This document shows positions 23,072 through 34,944 of a stretch of 64,000 nt of DNA, one piece after another (within the stretch, counting starts at the first letter, position 1; each line of letters starts with the position of its first letter). The notes beneath the pieces are model-generated. The model did no database searches. It worked only from the letters and a program-made list of their open reading frames with translations, and was not told where the DNA came from. The position numbers were made by a program, and so were the translations under genes. This DNA is from Dermacentor variabilis (taxonomy: Eukaryota > Arthropoda > Arachnida > Ixodida > Ixodidae). The stretch spans positions 198,376,258 through 198,440,257 of the forward strand of contig NC_134568.1 of assembly GCF_050947875.1 (NCBI RefSeq), written 5' to 3'.

Positions 23072-26000
23072 ATGGATCTATTAAATAGTTCATTTAGTAT
23101 TTGGCAGTGAAATTGTAGGGGGTTCAATAATAAGAAGGCGTCTCTGCAGAAGTTTGTTAGAACGCATGGTGTGAAACCTCAAGTTATCATGTTACAGGAA
23201 ACACTGACGTATGGTGGAGGTAATTTTAGGTCGGCAAAGGTCATGTCAGAGGAGCGTTTACCTGCTTAACCTGTACAGTAGCCCCCGGGACACGTAGCAG
23301 AGTTTCAAATCTCTCTTGACCAAGGCAACCAATCTGGCTAAGGATTCACCGTTGCTTATTGGAGGGGACTTCAATGCACCATATCATGTGTGTAAGTATG
23401 TTTATAACACTATTAAGGGGGAGAGACCATGGCAGCAGACACTAGACTTGAATTTAACTCTGATTACAGACCCTTCATATCCCACCAGATGTGGCACGTC
23501 GACATGTAGAGATTCGACACCTGATCTCACTTTTGTTCGGGGGGTGGTGGATTCGTCCTGGTCCAATTCTAATATAGATTTTGGTAGCGATCATTACAAA
23601 CTTATGATTACTTTGGGAGTGGCTAATAAAAAGGAGCGCACATTGGTTGACTGGGATGCATTTAGGAAACGAAGAGCACAGAGAATCGAAGATGAGGAAA
23701 ACGAGTTGACCTTGAAACAGTGGACTAGTCAGCTTAAATGTGGCGTTGAGGCGTCCACTAAAGAGGTTCAGACCGATATTGACACGGAACACGGGGATAG
23801 TCGCCTGTCGCATTTGTTGGAAGCGAAGCAGTCGATGTTAGCAAGATGGAAGGGTCAGAGATTGAATAGAAGGCTTAGACAACGTATAGCAGTGGTTAAT
23901 CAGGAAATTGAAGACCATTGTCGGGTACTGTGCAAGCAGTAATGGGATGAAGTATGCAATTCTGTTGATGGCCGCATTAAGAGGGGAGGCGCCTGGAGTT
24001 TGCTCAGACATTTACGAGATTAGACAAACACTAAATCTAATCAGAGGACTGTGATAGGTAAGCTGGTCCATCAGGCGTGTCGGGACCCCACGGAGCAGGA
24101 GTTGCTGAAGGATTTGGCTGAAAGATCCCTTCCGTTGGAGACCTGGCACGATACACCTGACGTGATTTTGGAATATAGTTGGGACGAAAATGCAGCTATT
24201 GATGAGGAATTTACTGAAAGTGATATAAGGTTGGCGCTGCAGAATCTTAATGGTCGATCGGCATCAGGGCAGGATGGCATTACGAATAAAATGTTACGGA
24301 ATTTAGACGACGGGTCAATTGAGTTCCTTACGTGGGAGATCAATTGCCGATGGAAGGAAGGATCTTTCCCGGAAGAGTGGAAACTTGCAACTACTGTTCT
24401 GATACCCATACCGGGGAAGGCCATAGGGCTTGAAAATCTCAGACCCATTTCCCTGACATCGTGCTTGGGGAAAGTCGCTGAGCATGTCATTTTAAATAGG
24501 CTAACGCGTTATGTTGAGGGCAATGGAGACTTTCCGCAATTGATGATAGGATTTCGGCCCGGCCTCTCGACTCAGGATACTATGATCAGGATTATGCATC
24601 AGCTCCTTGACCGGCGGACAAGGGATACTAAGGCACTAATTCGACTTGATGTGGAAAAAGCTTTCGATAAAATCCGACATTCTTTCATTCTACCGGTGCT
24701 ATCGGACTTTAATATGGGGCAGCGGCTTTTCCATTTTGTAAAGGTTTTCCTTACGGATAGAAGGACATGTCTCAGGTTTGGGGAGATAAAGTCGGAAGTC
24801 TTTAACTTGGGTTGCTGTGGTACTCCGCAGCGATCCGTACTCTCGCCTATGTCATTCAATCTGGCGATGTCGCAGTTGGCTAATACACTGGGCACTGTCC
24901 AGGATATTGGCTATTCTATCTACGCAGATGAGATTACTATGTGGAGTGTCAGTGGTAGTGATGGAGAACTTGAGGCTAGGCTGCAGAACGTGGTAACGCT
25001 TACGGAGGAGTATCTGGGTCTCATGGGGCTGAAGTGCTCCACTAAAAAGTCGGAGTTGTTGATCTTCAAATCTAAGAAGCTGGGTCGTAGGCCGAAGGGT
25101 TGGGTACCGGAAGTTGAGCCTTGCATTAGAATTCATACTAGGGAAGGGTCGGTGATATCCAAAGTTGAAGCAATCGGGGTCTTGGGTTTTTTACTTGAAG
25201 CGAATGGATCGAACATTAGCACCATTCAGCGTATTACCAAGAAGACGGAGGAGGCCATAAGACTTATAGAAGGATCTCTATAGGCATAGCGGTTTAGGAG
25301 AAGAAGGTGCGATGCGCTTAGTTCACGCATTTATTATGTGTCATTTCTCGCATGTGGCAGCTATGGTAAATTGGAATAGGGGGGAGAAAAATAAATTTGA
25401 AGCATTAATCAGAAAAGCCGTCAAGGCTGCGCTTGGTCTGCCTATGACGACGTCAAACGATATGTTGTTACGACTGGGTTTGCATAATACTTTAGATGAA
25501 ATTGCCGAGGCTCAGCGTACTGCACAGAGGGAGCGGTTGCTAGGTACACCAGCGGGTAGGTATATTTTAGAGTCAATTGAAGAATCGGTGGCGGTGTCGC
25601 ATGATAGGGCGCCCCTACAAGAGTTGAATGTGAACGTTAGGGCAAATATCATGGTTCGTCCGTTTCCGCGGAATGTGCACCCCGTGTACAATGTAGGGAG
25701 GCGGGTCGCGAGAGCTAGGGTTTTGTTGCGAGAGGCAAAGGATCAGGAGGAGGAGGAGTCTGCGTTTGTTGACGCCGCATTGATTAATGGTAAAAATTCT
25801 TATTCGGTGGTGGTGGTAGATGGCAAAGGGAGCGTTAGAAATGCCGCTTCCATTTATACCAAAGATCATGGGGTCGCCGAACAGGTGGCTATTGCTCAAG
25901 CACTAATTGATTCAAGAAGAGTTTTGGTGTTTAGTGACTCGCGATCTGCGATTAAAGCCTTCTCGAGAGGACCTGTTGCGGAACCGGCTAACAGACTGCT

Positions 26001-26436
26001 GCAGGGTAGAGATATCACTTGGCATACAGTTACTTGGTTCCCGGCGCACATGGCGACAGTGGAGGGAGCCCCGCGTAACCTCAACGAGGTGGCGCACAGG
26101 AAGCCACGAGGATTAGTGTGCCGTGTACTCCCTGAAGGGGCTGGATCTCCCGCTCCTGAGTACAGGGACCAACTGTTAACCTACAACGAAATCACCAAGC
26201 ACTATTACTTAGGGCGCAGGGCATTCCCCCTGCCACATTCTAAATTAAATAGGCCACAGGCGACTACATTAAGGCTTCTGCAGAAACGAACGTACCCTAA
26301 TCTGGTCATCATTAATAAAATTAATCCGGACTGCGGGGTTTCAGTCTATTGTAGTAAGTGTGGGGGTTTGCTTGATTTAGAACACACGCTTTGGCGCTGC
26401 TTGGCGTTGGCCGGTGATGGTTCTCGAGGTGAATAG
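23072..26436 (+). pseudogene. LINE ORF2 (endonuclease-RT-RNase H), broken
   Basis: The start is near the ATG at 23072, followed by SIWQ, then a stop where Trp is expected, then NCRGFNNKKASLQ. The middle of the endonuclease is missing between about 23230 and 23265. It resumes with LLIGGDFNAPY and ends with SDHYKL. A stop at 23940 and later frameshifts follow. The RT (24051-25283) has LRPISLTSCLGKV and LDVEKAFDKI, but GTPQRSVLSP in place of GTPQGSVLSP and IYADEITMW in place of the YADD catalytic box. The RNase H (about 25740-26120) keeps FVDAAL and FSDSRSAIKAF but has a disturbed final His/Asp region. The C-terminal tail CSKCGGLLDLEHTLWRC is present. This copy cannot be functional. Confidence 0.85.
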
Positions 26437-26639
26437 TGGTGGCAACGGATGCTGCACAGTGAAGTGCTGGCGGACCAACTCAGGTCTGTCCAGAGGGCCC
26501 GTGTGAAGGCATAGGGGCTCGGCCTCTCTGTACCGACGTGGGAGCGGCTCGCATCAGTCCCAGACTGATCCCTCAGGACCTAAATAAAGTTATTCATACC
26601 ATACCATAAATTCGAAGATGTGCGGTGTATCTGCACATT

Positions 26640-26702
26640 GATTTAATCATTCATTTACTTATTCATTCATTTATTTACTTATTCGTTCATTCATTTATTA
26701 CA
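26640..26702. repeat. Imperfect (ATTC/ATTT)n repeat
   Basis: Alternating ATTCATTT and ACTTATTC units just after the LINE tail. Confidence 0.85.
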
Positions 26703-26948
26703 GAGTCCCGCATGGAATAAATGATGTTTTCTTAGTTAACCTCGAAGCGGTACTTCTGTTCCGAGATGCTGAAAAAGAGAACACAAAATCTAATTCTTTG
26801 CATTATTGGGGTGTGTATAGATCTCAACAACGATAGTTTTAAACCCACAAAAGACTGTGCACAAGACTTCAAAGCTAGCCGGCCTTGCGGGCGAGCGTAT
26901 TGCACTTAAATGGTACGCAGTGTTGCATACACTACATGTAAATACATG

Positions 26949-26950
<2 letters not shown>

Positions 26951-27000
<50 letters not shown>

Positions 27001-27018
27001 CATTCATTCATTCATTGA
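26951..27018. repeat. (TGAT)n / (TTCA)n microsatellite
   Basis: A tetranucleotide TTGA run changes to ATTC units at its right end. A separate (TA)n lies at 27049-27072. Confidence 0.95.
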
Positions 27019-27157
27019 TCTTAATTTACGAAAGCAACACCTGGTCAGGTATATATATATATATATATATATCTAAAGGAGTAAAAAAAGCGGGACAGGA
27101 AAGTTTTGCGTCAGTACTCCATTAAAATGCGCACAAAGCCTAGGACACGAGCATTAT

Positions 27158-27262
27158 TTTCGCATTCCACACCCATCGAATGCGGCTACCGCCGTCGGCA
27201 ATTCAACCGGCGGCTTCGTGCTCAGCATGCAGACCACCATAGCCACTCAGTCACTGCGGAGA
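27158..27262 (-). mobile_element. Ruka-type SINE fragment, strongly diverged
   Basis: Follows the tRNA-related half of the clean copy at 27678-27914: CCCATCGAATGCGGCTACCG, then a mutated box B, then ACCACCATAGCCACTCAGTC. It is oriented minus. The 3' body is missing. Confidence 0.65.
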
Positions 27263-27677
27263 TTAACCGACTATAAAAAAGCGCTGTTTTTCAAGAACAG
27301 TCTGTTGTTGTAAAAGCCTTCAACTTAGAGCCAGGCGGGAGACATATACTCACAATGTTACTTGCACCTTCGGTGTCCTATACGATGGAGGGGCCCTCAA
27401 TAAGTCCGAGTGCAAAGTTTCCCCGGAAAGAAAGTTCTGCTAACCGCTGTTGAAGACTATACCTACCTTGAATAACCTGCATAAGCCGTCGTTGAACGTA
27501 TCATGCACTGTTCGACAAATGCCAAAGTGCGTGTTCAAAACGTTCAGGGCACGTTCATGGGGAGTTTCCTCAAGAAAGCGTGCCTGTGTTGGGCCCGCTT
27601 GGCAGAAAATCGCCATATAACGATAAAGGGGCAGCGAAGCGCACAAGGTTATTGAATGGTCATGCTAAGTTTAACAT

Positions 27678-27914
27678 TAAAATTATATTGTGGGGTTTTA
27701 CGTGCCAAAACCACTTTCTGATTATGAGGCACGCCGTAGTGGGGGACTCCGGAAATTTCGACCACCTGGGGTTCTTTAACGCGCACCTAAATCTAAGTAC
27801 ACGGGTGTTTCCGCATTTCGCCCCCATCGAAATGCGACCGCCGTGGCCGGGATTCAATCCCGCGACCTCGTCCTTAGCAGCAAAACACCATAGCCACTGA
27901 GCAACCACGGCGGG
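27678..27914 (-). mobile_element. Ruka tRNA-derived SINE, full length with 12-bp target-site duplication
   Basis: The minus-strand head is CCGCCGTGGTTGCTCAGTGG (box A region about 27892-27904), then GCGGGATTGAATCCCG (box B region about 27849-27862). The conserved body includes CATTTCGATGGGGGCGAAAT and AAGAACCCCAGGTGGTCGAA, and the end is AT-rich. I recognise this as the tick Ruka SINE, a family with internal pol III promoter boxes, mobilised in trans by LINEs. Flanks TAAGTTTAACAT (27666-27677) and TAAGTTTGACAT (27915-27926) form a 12-bp duplication with one mismatch, confirming retroposition. Confidence 0.85.
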
Positions 27915-28277
27915 TAAGTTTGACATCACGCGCACGGAAGCATAAGTCAGTCACTGGAGTGCGTTGCATCAAAGTAGGGCATCCTGAAGAGCAGAATGCG
28001 CAGCGCAAGCAATCGAGCGGTTTTTATATTGTAGATAACTGGGAAGGCCGAAAGCATTAACAAAAAAATAAAAGTGCGGTGCGCAACACACTACTCAGCA
28101 GTATCGCATTTGATAGCCTTCATTGAAACCATTTGGAAGCAGGCCAATCTAAGTGACTTGGTCCAAACGCAAACCCTAGAACTTCGTTCTAAATTACAGG
28201 GTTTAACCTCTCACAGTAACACGTGGGATATCAGAGATCGCGTAGGGAGGGGGGACTGCGCATCAATTTCGACTATT

Positions 28278-28422
28278 TGTGATTCTTTAACGTGCAACCC
28301 ATGGCATGGCCCACATGAGCAACTTTATTTTTTTTTCTATTCCGCCCTTCATTGAAATGCTTCCGGGAGTCTAACCCGCGGCCTCGAGGCTCAACAGCAA
28401 AACGCTGTACCGTGGCGGGAAG
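28278..28422 (-). mobile_element. Ruka-type SINE fragment, diverged
   Basis: Shares TTCTTTAACGTGCA, CATTGAAATGCT, CGCGGCCTCGAGGCTCA.CAG and CCGTGGCGGGA with the intact SINE in the same order, with indels between. It is oriented minus. Confidence 0.65.
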
Positions 28423-30895
28423 GACCGCGTTCAGTTTTTTGCACGCGTTATGTGTATAATCCTCACTCCCCGGATATACACCTATATGCTATGTTAGACG
28501 GCGCAGTGGGAGAGCCGGGATTACTTTGTTCGTCACCGTTTACCAAAATCTCATAATCTTTGTTCGTGTATTACTCTGAAATAAATATATTTTCTTTTAT
28601 CATACGGACATGTATCATAGGTAGGTGTGCGGCGTCAGGCCGACTTCGAATCCATGTGAACGCGGTCATCAAAAGGTGTGCACCAAATACACCTACTCAT
28701 TCCCGCAACTGCCACTGAGAGAGCTGATATATTGGGGAAAACGCAGATAATTATCACAAAGCTGACCTTCGTTTAAGCGATGCCAATAGAAAGCACTGGG
28801 TATAGTGCGCCAAAGACAGAAGTCGACCGGACTCGTTCGTGTGTCTCTGAGTGCTGCATCGACAGTCTCTGCTCTATAGAGACTCTGTTTACCGACGCTG
28901 CTTTCTGCGACACATTTCCCTGGTGCCCGCCGTACGCTATCGCTTTGCGCGGGTTGCAAGGCTCCCGCGACAACAGGCGTGATAAGACTGGACAGCGCAT
29001 GGGCAATGCACGCGAGCTTGTAGACTCTCGATGTGGAAGGGCACGCCTACGCACTCCCGATACCTCGGCCACCCTGGGGAGATTGCAGCCTCGACGCCGC
29101 GCATTGACAGGGCTTTCGCTTGCCAAACACTACGCGTTGTCAGTGCACCCGGACCTATTGCCCCCGGACCGGTGACGTTGCTTCTGTGGCGTGACCACCT
29201 GATAGCAGTCGGGTCGACGGTCGTTCTGTGTTTCTGTGTTGACAGGCTTTGTCTCCATCTGCGTGCTCAGCGTATTCCTGCCCTCTCTGGTCAAGTGACA
29301 AAGTCGATGTGCTTGACGTGGCAGGCGTCAAGCGAAGAACGCAAAATGAGTCAGAGAAATGACGCCCACGAACCGAAAAGAGTGCCTTGTACAAATTGGA
29401 ACAGCTCCGAAAGTGCCGTCACGAAGGCTCCCATCAGCCTCGGTGGTGCCAGCAAGCCTGGCACGAGCACTGTCCAGGACATTTTTCGATGCAGTTCAAA
29501 GTGCTCGTTTTTCAGGCATTGGAAGATGCGATTGGCTCCGGTTCAGCAAATTACACGCACTCTCTAATGATAGGTGCAGAAACAAAAGAAAAAGAAAGTT
29601 GCAGTTTTGCCCAAGCTGCGAAGCTCTGAGCAGCGATAGCGCATTTTACGCGCTGTACGACCTCGTGTTTTGCCGCAGTGTCAGTTGCCGAAAAACATTC
29701 GCAGTATATCATGCGACCATCCCGTTCAGAGAAATCAAGACTTCAGCTTATTCCTCCTTCCTACCCCGCGTTGCACTTCTCCTTCACCGAATCCTGTACT
29801 TGGCGTTGTGAGTCATTCGTTCTTTACGCTAGCATTTTGCCACTGTTGTGGGGTGGCGCCGTGTGCTGAATGTCGGTTTCGAGAACGGAGAGTCTGAGAT
29901 TAGAAACTGGCTGAGATGTCTTCTTTAAGGGTTTATATCTGATACTATCGATAGCCGTGACGACAGGGTGGTCATTAGAATAGGGAAAATCTGGAAAGGG
30001 ACATCACAAGAAACCCCGTGTCTCACCATGATCTCCCCAAATGGCTGGAATGTCCATGCATTTCTGAGACGTTATCGATACGTCTTCCCTAGATATAAAC
30101 AAAAAAGAAAAGAAACTAAATAAGAAGGAAAAAGAGCTCCAGAATGCCGTTGCGGAACTAAATGTTTTCATTAAAACGCAGCCAAAATAAAACGACCTTC
30201 TCTAGTCCCCAGAAGCCCCTGTGGGAAGGATCTTTCCATTAAAATACTATCAAAAGTAGAAAAGCCCTTTTAGTCCCAAAATGGTACCAAATAGGAGTAA
30301 CAAATCTGAGGAGCGAATATTACCTTCGCGTATTATTTCATTGTTGCCAGCGTCACAGGCCAGCGCGTTGAACGCTGGCATATGACGCTGAAGCTGTTGC
30401 AGAACTGTCAATACTTAAGTCGAAAAAGCGCTCATGTTGAAGTAATGGTAAGCAGACGTGCGCCCGTTGCTTCGCGAGTGAAACTGGTGAGCTGCAATCG
30501 CGTGGGTGCAGATGTTACGCGTTCGTTATTAGTGCGCATGGAGGAAGAAAAAAACTAAGGAGAAGCCCTGACGTGACTCTTTGTGAAGCTCAGTGACGCC
30601 GGAAATGTGTCGTTACTGTGCCATCTTGTCGGAGCAGATTCTCCTTCCTTTACATTTCTTGCCGGTGGCACTGAATGACGTCGGTCTGCGCAAAGGTGCG
30701 TGCACCACCATAATCCGACCTACGGATCCAATCACTGGGTATACCATTGCCCAATACGGTTGCCTAAGTCAATTTCGAACGAGCATTGGGCTGCATAGCG
30801 TTGAAAGGAGTTCATAATGAATTCAGCAAGTTAGATTGTGAGATAAAATTCGCATAAGTGTAAAAACTGATCAACAAGAAAAAAAAATAAGGGAT
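28423..30895. other. No gene recognised
   Basis: The segment 28770-29900 is GC-richer and holds overlapping ORFs of 60-178 codons on both strands (longest 29031-29567). None has a recognisable domain, splice context or repeated structure. The part 29900-30890 is AT-rich. It could hold old decayed repeats. Confidence 0.4.
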
Positions 30896-32967
30896 ATCAG
30901 AAATTATAACGTGAGAAAGACCGAGGAAGCCGTAAGAAATGGACGCAGCATGAAATCAGTGAGGAGGAAACTTGGCATAGGACAAAACAAGATGTATGCA
31001 CTTAAAGATAAGCAGGGTAATATCATCAGAAATCTCGAAGGTATAGTAAAAGCAGCGGAAGAATTCTATACTGACCTGTACAGTACCCAGAGGAGCCACG
31101 ATACCTCCATTCGAAGCAGTAGTAATCAACAGGTTGCAGATACTCCATCTATAACTAGCGATGAGGTCAGAAGGGCCTTGCAAGGCATGAAACGAGTAAG
31201 AGCGGCAGGAGAAGATGGAATAACACTTGATTTAATCAAAGATGGAGGAGACATAATGCTTGGAAAACTGGCGGCTCTTTATACGAAGTGTCTATCGACT
31301 ACAAGGGTCCCAGAAAACTGGAAGAATGCCAATATTATCAAGGTTGAGGACTGGGCGTGTTGGTATAACATATTAGAGGCTCAATTGCACAACATTTGGA
31401 TGACACACACAGAAGAGAAACACACACCAGAGCGTTACTTGCAACTATCGTTTTATTCCCTTGTCAATGGAATAAATACTGGAAGATACTCTGGGGGGGG
31501 GGGGGTCTGGAGGAGGGTAACAACAAAAACAAAAAGATTTTTACAAACATGGCCATCCACCAATGCCAAGCCAGCTTTGTCATGTGATCAAACATGGCCA
31601 TCCACCAATGCCAAGCCAGCTTTGTCATATGGTCACATGACAATGCTGGCTTGGTATTGGTGGATGGACATGTTTGTAAAAATCTTTTTGTTTTTGTTGT
31701 TACCCTCCTCCAGCCCCCCCCCCCCACCCCCCAAGTATCTTCCAGTATTTATTCCATTGACAAGGGAATAAAATGATAGTTGCAAGTAGCGCTATGTCGT
31801 GTGTGTTTCTCTTCTGTGTGTGTCGTCCAAATGTTGCGCAATCGAACCTCAAATATGCCAATATTATAAAATCCACAAAAAAAGGAGACGTTAAAGAATT
31901 GAAAAATTATAGGCCGCAGAGTACCGCAGACTACAATCAGCCTCTCTATACGGCTTTCATAGATTACGAAAAGGCATTTGATTCAGTAGACATACCAGCA
32001 GTCATAAACCCATTACGTAATCAAGGAGTACAGGCCGCTTACATAAATATATTGGAAAATATCTGCAGAGATTCCACAGCTATCTTAGTTCTACACAAGA
32101 AAAGTAGGAAGCTGCCTATAAAGAAAGGAGTCAGACAAGGAGACACATTCTCTCCAATGCTGCGGGCTTGGAAGAAGTATTCAAGCTATTAAACTGGGAA
32201 GGCTTAGGAGTAAGGATCAACGGCGAATATCTCACCAACCTTCGGTTTGCAGATGATATTGTCCTGTTCAGCTACACTGGAGACGAGTTACAACGAATGA
32301 TTGAGGACTTTAACAGAGGAGTGTAAGAGTGGGGTTGAATATTAATATGCAGAAGACAAAGATTATGATGAACAGCCGCGCAAGGGAACAAGAGTTCAGG
32401 ATCGCCACTCAGCCTCTAGAGTCTGTGAAGGAGTACATTTACCTAGGTCAATTACTCACAGGGAACCCTGATCGTGAGAAGGAAATTCACAGAATAATAA
32501 AAATTGATTGGAGCGCATACGGCAGACATTGTCAGCTCCTGACTGGAAGCTTACCATTATCATTGAAAATGAAGGTGTACAATCAGTGCATTTTACCAGT
32601 GTTGACATATGGGGCAGAAACTTGGAGACTGACAAAGCTTGAGAACAAGTTAAGGACCGCGCAAAGAGCGATGGAACGAAGAATGCTAGGCATAACGTTA
32701 AGAGACAGAAAGAGAGCGATTTGGATCAGAGAGCAAACGGGTATAGCCGATATTCTAATTGACATTAAGAGAAAAAAATGGAGCTGGGCAGGTCATGTAA
32801 TGCGTAGTTTGGATAACCGGTGGACCATTAGGGTTACAGAATGGGTGCGAAGAGGAGGGAAGCGCAGTCGAGGACGGCAGAATACTAGGTGGGGCGCTAG
32901 TTGGAATCGGTTGGCGCTGGGCAGGGGTAATCGGAGATCTGAGGCCTTTGTCCTGCAGTGGACATAA
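30896..32967 (+). mobile_element. RTE-clade LINE, copy 2, split by a foldback insertion
   Basis: It starts in the EN-RT linker (SVRRKLGIGQNKMYALKDKQ; EDGITLDLIKDGGD). It is interrupted at 31339-31854, then resumes with KKGDVKELKNYRPQS. About 55 residues of RT are missing after NYRPQS, where the frame jumps to DYEKAFDSVDIPAV. It keeps KKGVRQGDTFSPML, then after a frameshift LRFADDIVLFS. A clean 212-codon block (32329-32967) covers the C-terminal domain, including AQRAMERRMLGITLRDRKRA and WSWAGHVMRSLDNRW. It ends CTGCAGTGGACATAA followed by a trinucleotide tail that has expanded into a microsatellite. The endonuclease is absent. Confidence 0.88.
31339..31854. mobile_element. 516-bp foldback element with 13-bp target-site duplication
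   Basis: Flanked by ATGCCAATATTAT at 31326-31338 and 31855-31867, both lying in the RTE reading frame. After a 37-nt head containing GGGCGTGTTGGT it consists of two long inverted arms of about 210 bp (about 31376-31586 and 31632-31850). Both arms share TTGCAACTAT and a G/C homopolymer run. Both also share AACAACAAAAACAAAAAGAT and CATCCACCAATGCCAAGCC. A 45-bp module around CAAACATGGCCATCCACC is repeated twice near the centre. There is no ORF of its own. The long duplication is unusual for a DNA-transposon MITE and suggests a target-primed or staggered-nick origin. Confidence 0.85.
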
Positions 32968-33001
32968 TATAAGCTGCTGCTGCTGCTGATGATGATGATT
33001 A

Positions 33002-33081
<80 letters not shown>
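32968..33081. repeat. Compound (CTG/ATG/ACG)n trinucleotide microsatellite
   Basis: CTG, GATGAT, ACG and GAT runs follow the RTE 3' end directly and probably grew from its GAT tail. The His-rich minus-strand ORF here is an artefact. Confidence 0.95.
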
Positions 33082-33082
<1 letters not shown>

Positions 33083-33729
33083 GGCCGGTCCCCCGCTACC
33101 TTTAACCGGCTTTTCTGAAAATAAATATGTTTATTCTCACTGCCCTGCAAGAATGCACAGGCGATGACTGGTAGCGCACTTTATGCACAGCACGACCTAT
33201 GTGTGGCTAGGCCATCTGTAGTTTATGAGAACAACCACGTACGCTGGTCGTGGTTTTGTAGGAATCGATGTTTTTTTTTTTTTGCTTTATTGAACAAGTT
33301 TCGGGCTGCCGCACACCACGGAGATGTGACGAGCCGCAGCGCGCCGTCGAAGAGGCCAGCAGAGGAGAACGTCGTTACCCGTTTAAAGAGCCCAACTGCA
33401 GCCTAAGGCATATTGTTATCATGGTAAGTGAAGCTTCACGGAAACACAGTTCAGCGGTGCCGAACAGTAGGCGCGTACGCGCGCGGTTACCATCAGCCGT
33501 TTGATGTGCGCGTAGGCGTACGTTTTTCTGTCCAGCCTGAGTGGTCTTCAAAGTATTTGTGTATGTCGTTCACTCAGTCCCTTGATCAAGGTGCGTTATG
33601 CGATGACTGAAGGACTGGCAGTGTCACGCCTTTGCTTAAGACATTCGACAAAACGTTCATTCAAAATTATCGGCCGATCTAATTAACGTCTACGCCCTGC
33701 AAAATTCTAGATAGTTCGGCAGCATGTTA
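33082..33729. other. No gene recognised
   Basis: Contains a poly-T run near 33269-33283. ORFs are short and unsupported. Confidence 0.4.
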
Positions 33730-34290
33730 CACTCATGTAACACGTGAAGGCAAAAGCCTGCTGCTCACTTGGTAATGCCTTAAAGTTATACGATCCGAGG
33801 GGTCAGACTTCTTGCAAGACATAACGAGCCGCAGTGTGATGTAAACGTGTGGCAAACCGTTGTCTGCGAACTTCGGCCTCTTACGTCGCCGTCTTACATC
33901 GTGGTGCTGCTGCTTTCGCACTTGGGCTTCTTCGCCTCGTTTTCGACGCTTAGCAGCGGCATCGCGCGCTGCGGGGTCAGACTCGCGCCAACGACGTTTC
34001 TCTTCGACTTTACGTTGCATCCTCTCAGCAGGGCAAAGCAGCGCTTGCGGTCGAACGCCTTGCTCCCGCCGCTTCACACGTCGCACCTCGTTTCTTGCTT
34101 GACAAGCATCCTCGGCCGTAGTGTACTTCCTAGGGGGCTATGCAATGCTTTATTGATGGTTAGGATGCTTGTTTTATGCTTGTTCTTTATTGAAACGTAT
34201 GCTGTTATGTTTGTTGTATGGGTGATTTCAATGAATAGAATGTACACACTGTTCGCTTCACTTTGCTGAACGCTTGCAGCCTCTGCCCTA
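33730..34290 (-). repeat. Unnamed TPEEQ-type dispersed repeat, copy 2
   Basis: On the minus strand the leader (34285-34150, with GTTCAGCAAAGTGAAGCGAA and CAAGCATCCTAACCATC) matches the leader of the copy at 13417-14000. It is followed by a 117-codon open frame (34086-33733). That frame is very rich in Arg, Lys, Glu and Ala: MQRKVEEKRRWRESDPAARD, then AAAKRRKRGEEAQVRKQQ. Just upstream, TAEDACQARNEVRRVKRR aligns by eye with TPEEQCEYEERQRDKE of copy 1. It is probably helical and nucleic-acid-binding by charge. I know of no named domain. It may be a fragment of a larger transposon protein. Confidence 0.5.
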
Positions 34291-34441
34291 AGGGAGTATG
34301 AGCCATTGCATATTTACTTACTTGCTTACGGAGATGCAAGCCATTGCTGATGATGATATATTTTATACCACTCGACTAGACGCCGCGTTCTTTAGGTATG
34401 AGTCACTGCAACGAGCTACTGAAGGGTTTCGCCTTAACAGA

Positions 34442-34771
34442 GTGGGCACAGCGGACATCGCTTAGGCATGTTGCCTTACGCATCGTTCTTCTACTTTGTA
34501 CAGGTTTTTCTACTACTCGGTCCGTCCAAACTCACCCTTCAGCAGGATGCCGCTACAGTCGACACATGCCTTCACGGCTATGTGATGCCAAATGTGGAGG
34601 ATATCTTTTCCTGGCGGGATGATTACCTTCTTCAAGCAACGCGCCCCTCGTGTAATGTGAGCTCCCCGGACCCACGTTTAAAATAGCGACAGCCAGACTT
34701 CAACTTCAGCGGGCACAGCGGACCGCGCTTAAGCATGTTGCCTTAGGCATCGTTCTTCTACTTTGTACAGG
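34442..34771 (+). repeat. 65-bp direct repeat in the LINE 5' region
   Basis: GGGCACAGCGGAC and CATGTTGCCTTA.GCATCG, followed by TTCTTCTACTTTGTACAGGT, occur at about 34442-34508 and again at about 34708-34773, 266 bp apart. They lie just upstream of ORF1. Tandem promoter monomers are known in some LINE 5' UTRs, which is a possible reading here. Confidence 0.7.
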
Positions 34772-34944
34772 TTGGTGGTTATTCCACTACAATTAGAAGT
34801 GACTGCCGCGGTCTTTTGGTCCTGCCGTGCCCACAGCACTGTGCTAACATTGCTAAAGACGTTTTTTGTGTGTGCACACTGCTTTTATACGGTGACTTTG
34901 AAACGAACCACGGGCCTGATAAATCAAATGAGGACACTTGAGAC

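Larger units (their letters stand above)
21101..26608 (+). mobile_element. I-like LINE with RNase H, nearly full length
   Basis: A two-ORF LINE: a gag-like ORF (21339-22988), then a degenerate pol with AP-type endonuclease, RT, RNase H and a C-terminal zinc-binding tail (23072-26436). A short 3' UTR ends in AATAAAGTTATTCATACC with an ATACC-type tail. The RNase H after RT and the CCHC-bearing gag place it in the I group (I/LOA-like). The 5' boundary is approximate and no target-site duplication was confirmed. The 670-bp LINE tail at 7672-8341 appears related by its 3' end. Confidence 0.85.

Noticed and set aside
27849..27914. tRNA gene on the minus strand
   Set aside because: It is the tRNA-derived head of a SINE with a target duplication, not a free tRNA.
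29031..29567. 178-codon plus-strand ORF in a GC-rich stretch
   Set aside because: Overlapping ORFs on both strands, no motif and no splice context. Most likely chance.
32755..33150. His/Arg-rich 131-codon ORF
   Set aside because: Reading through a trinucleotide microsatellite antisense to the RTE C-terminus.
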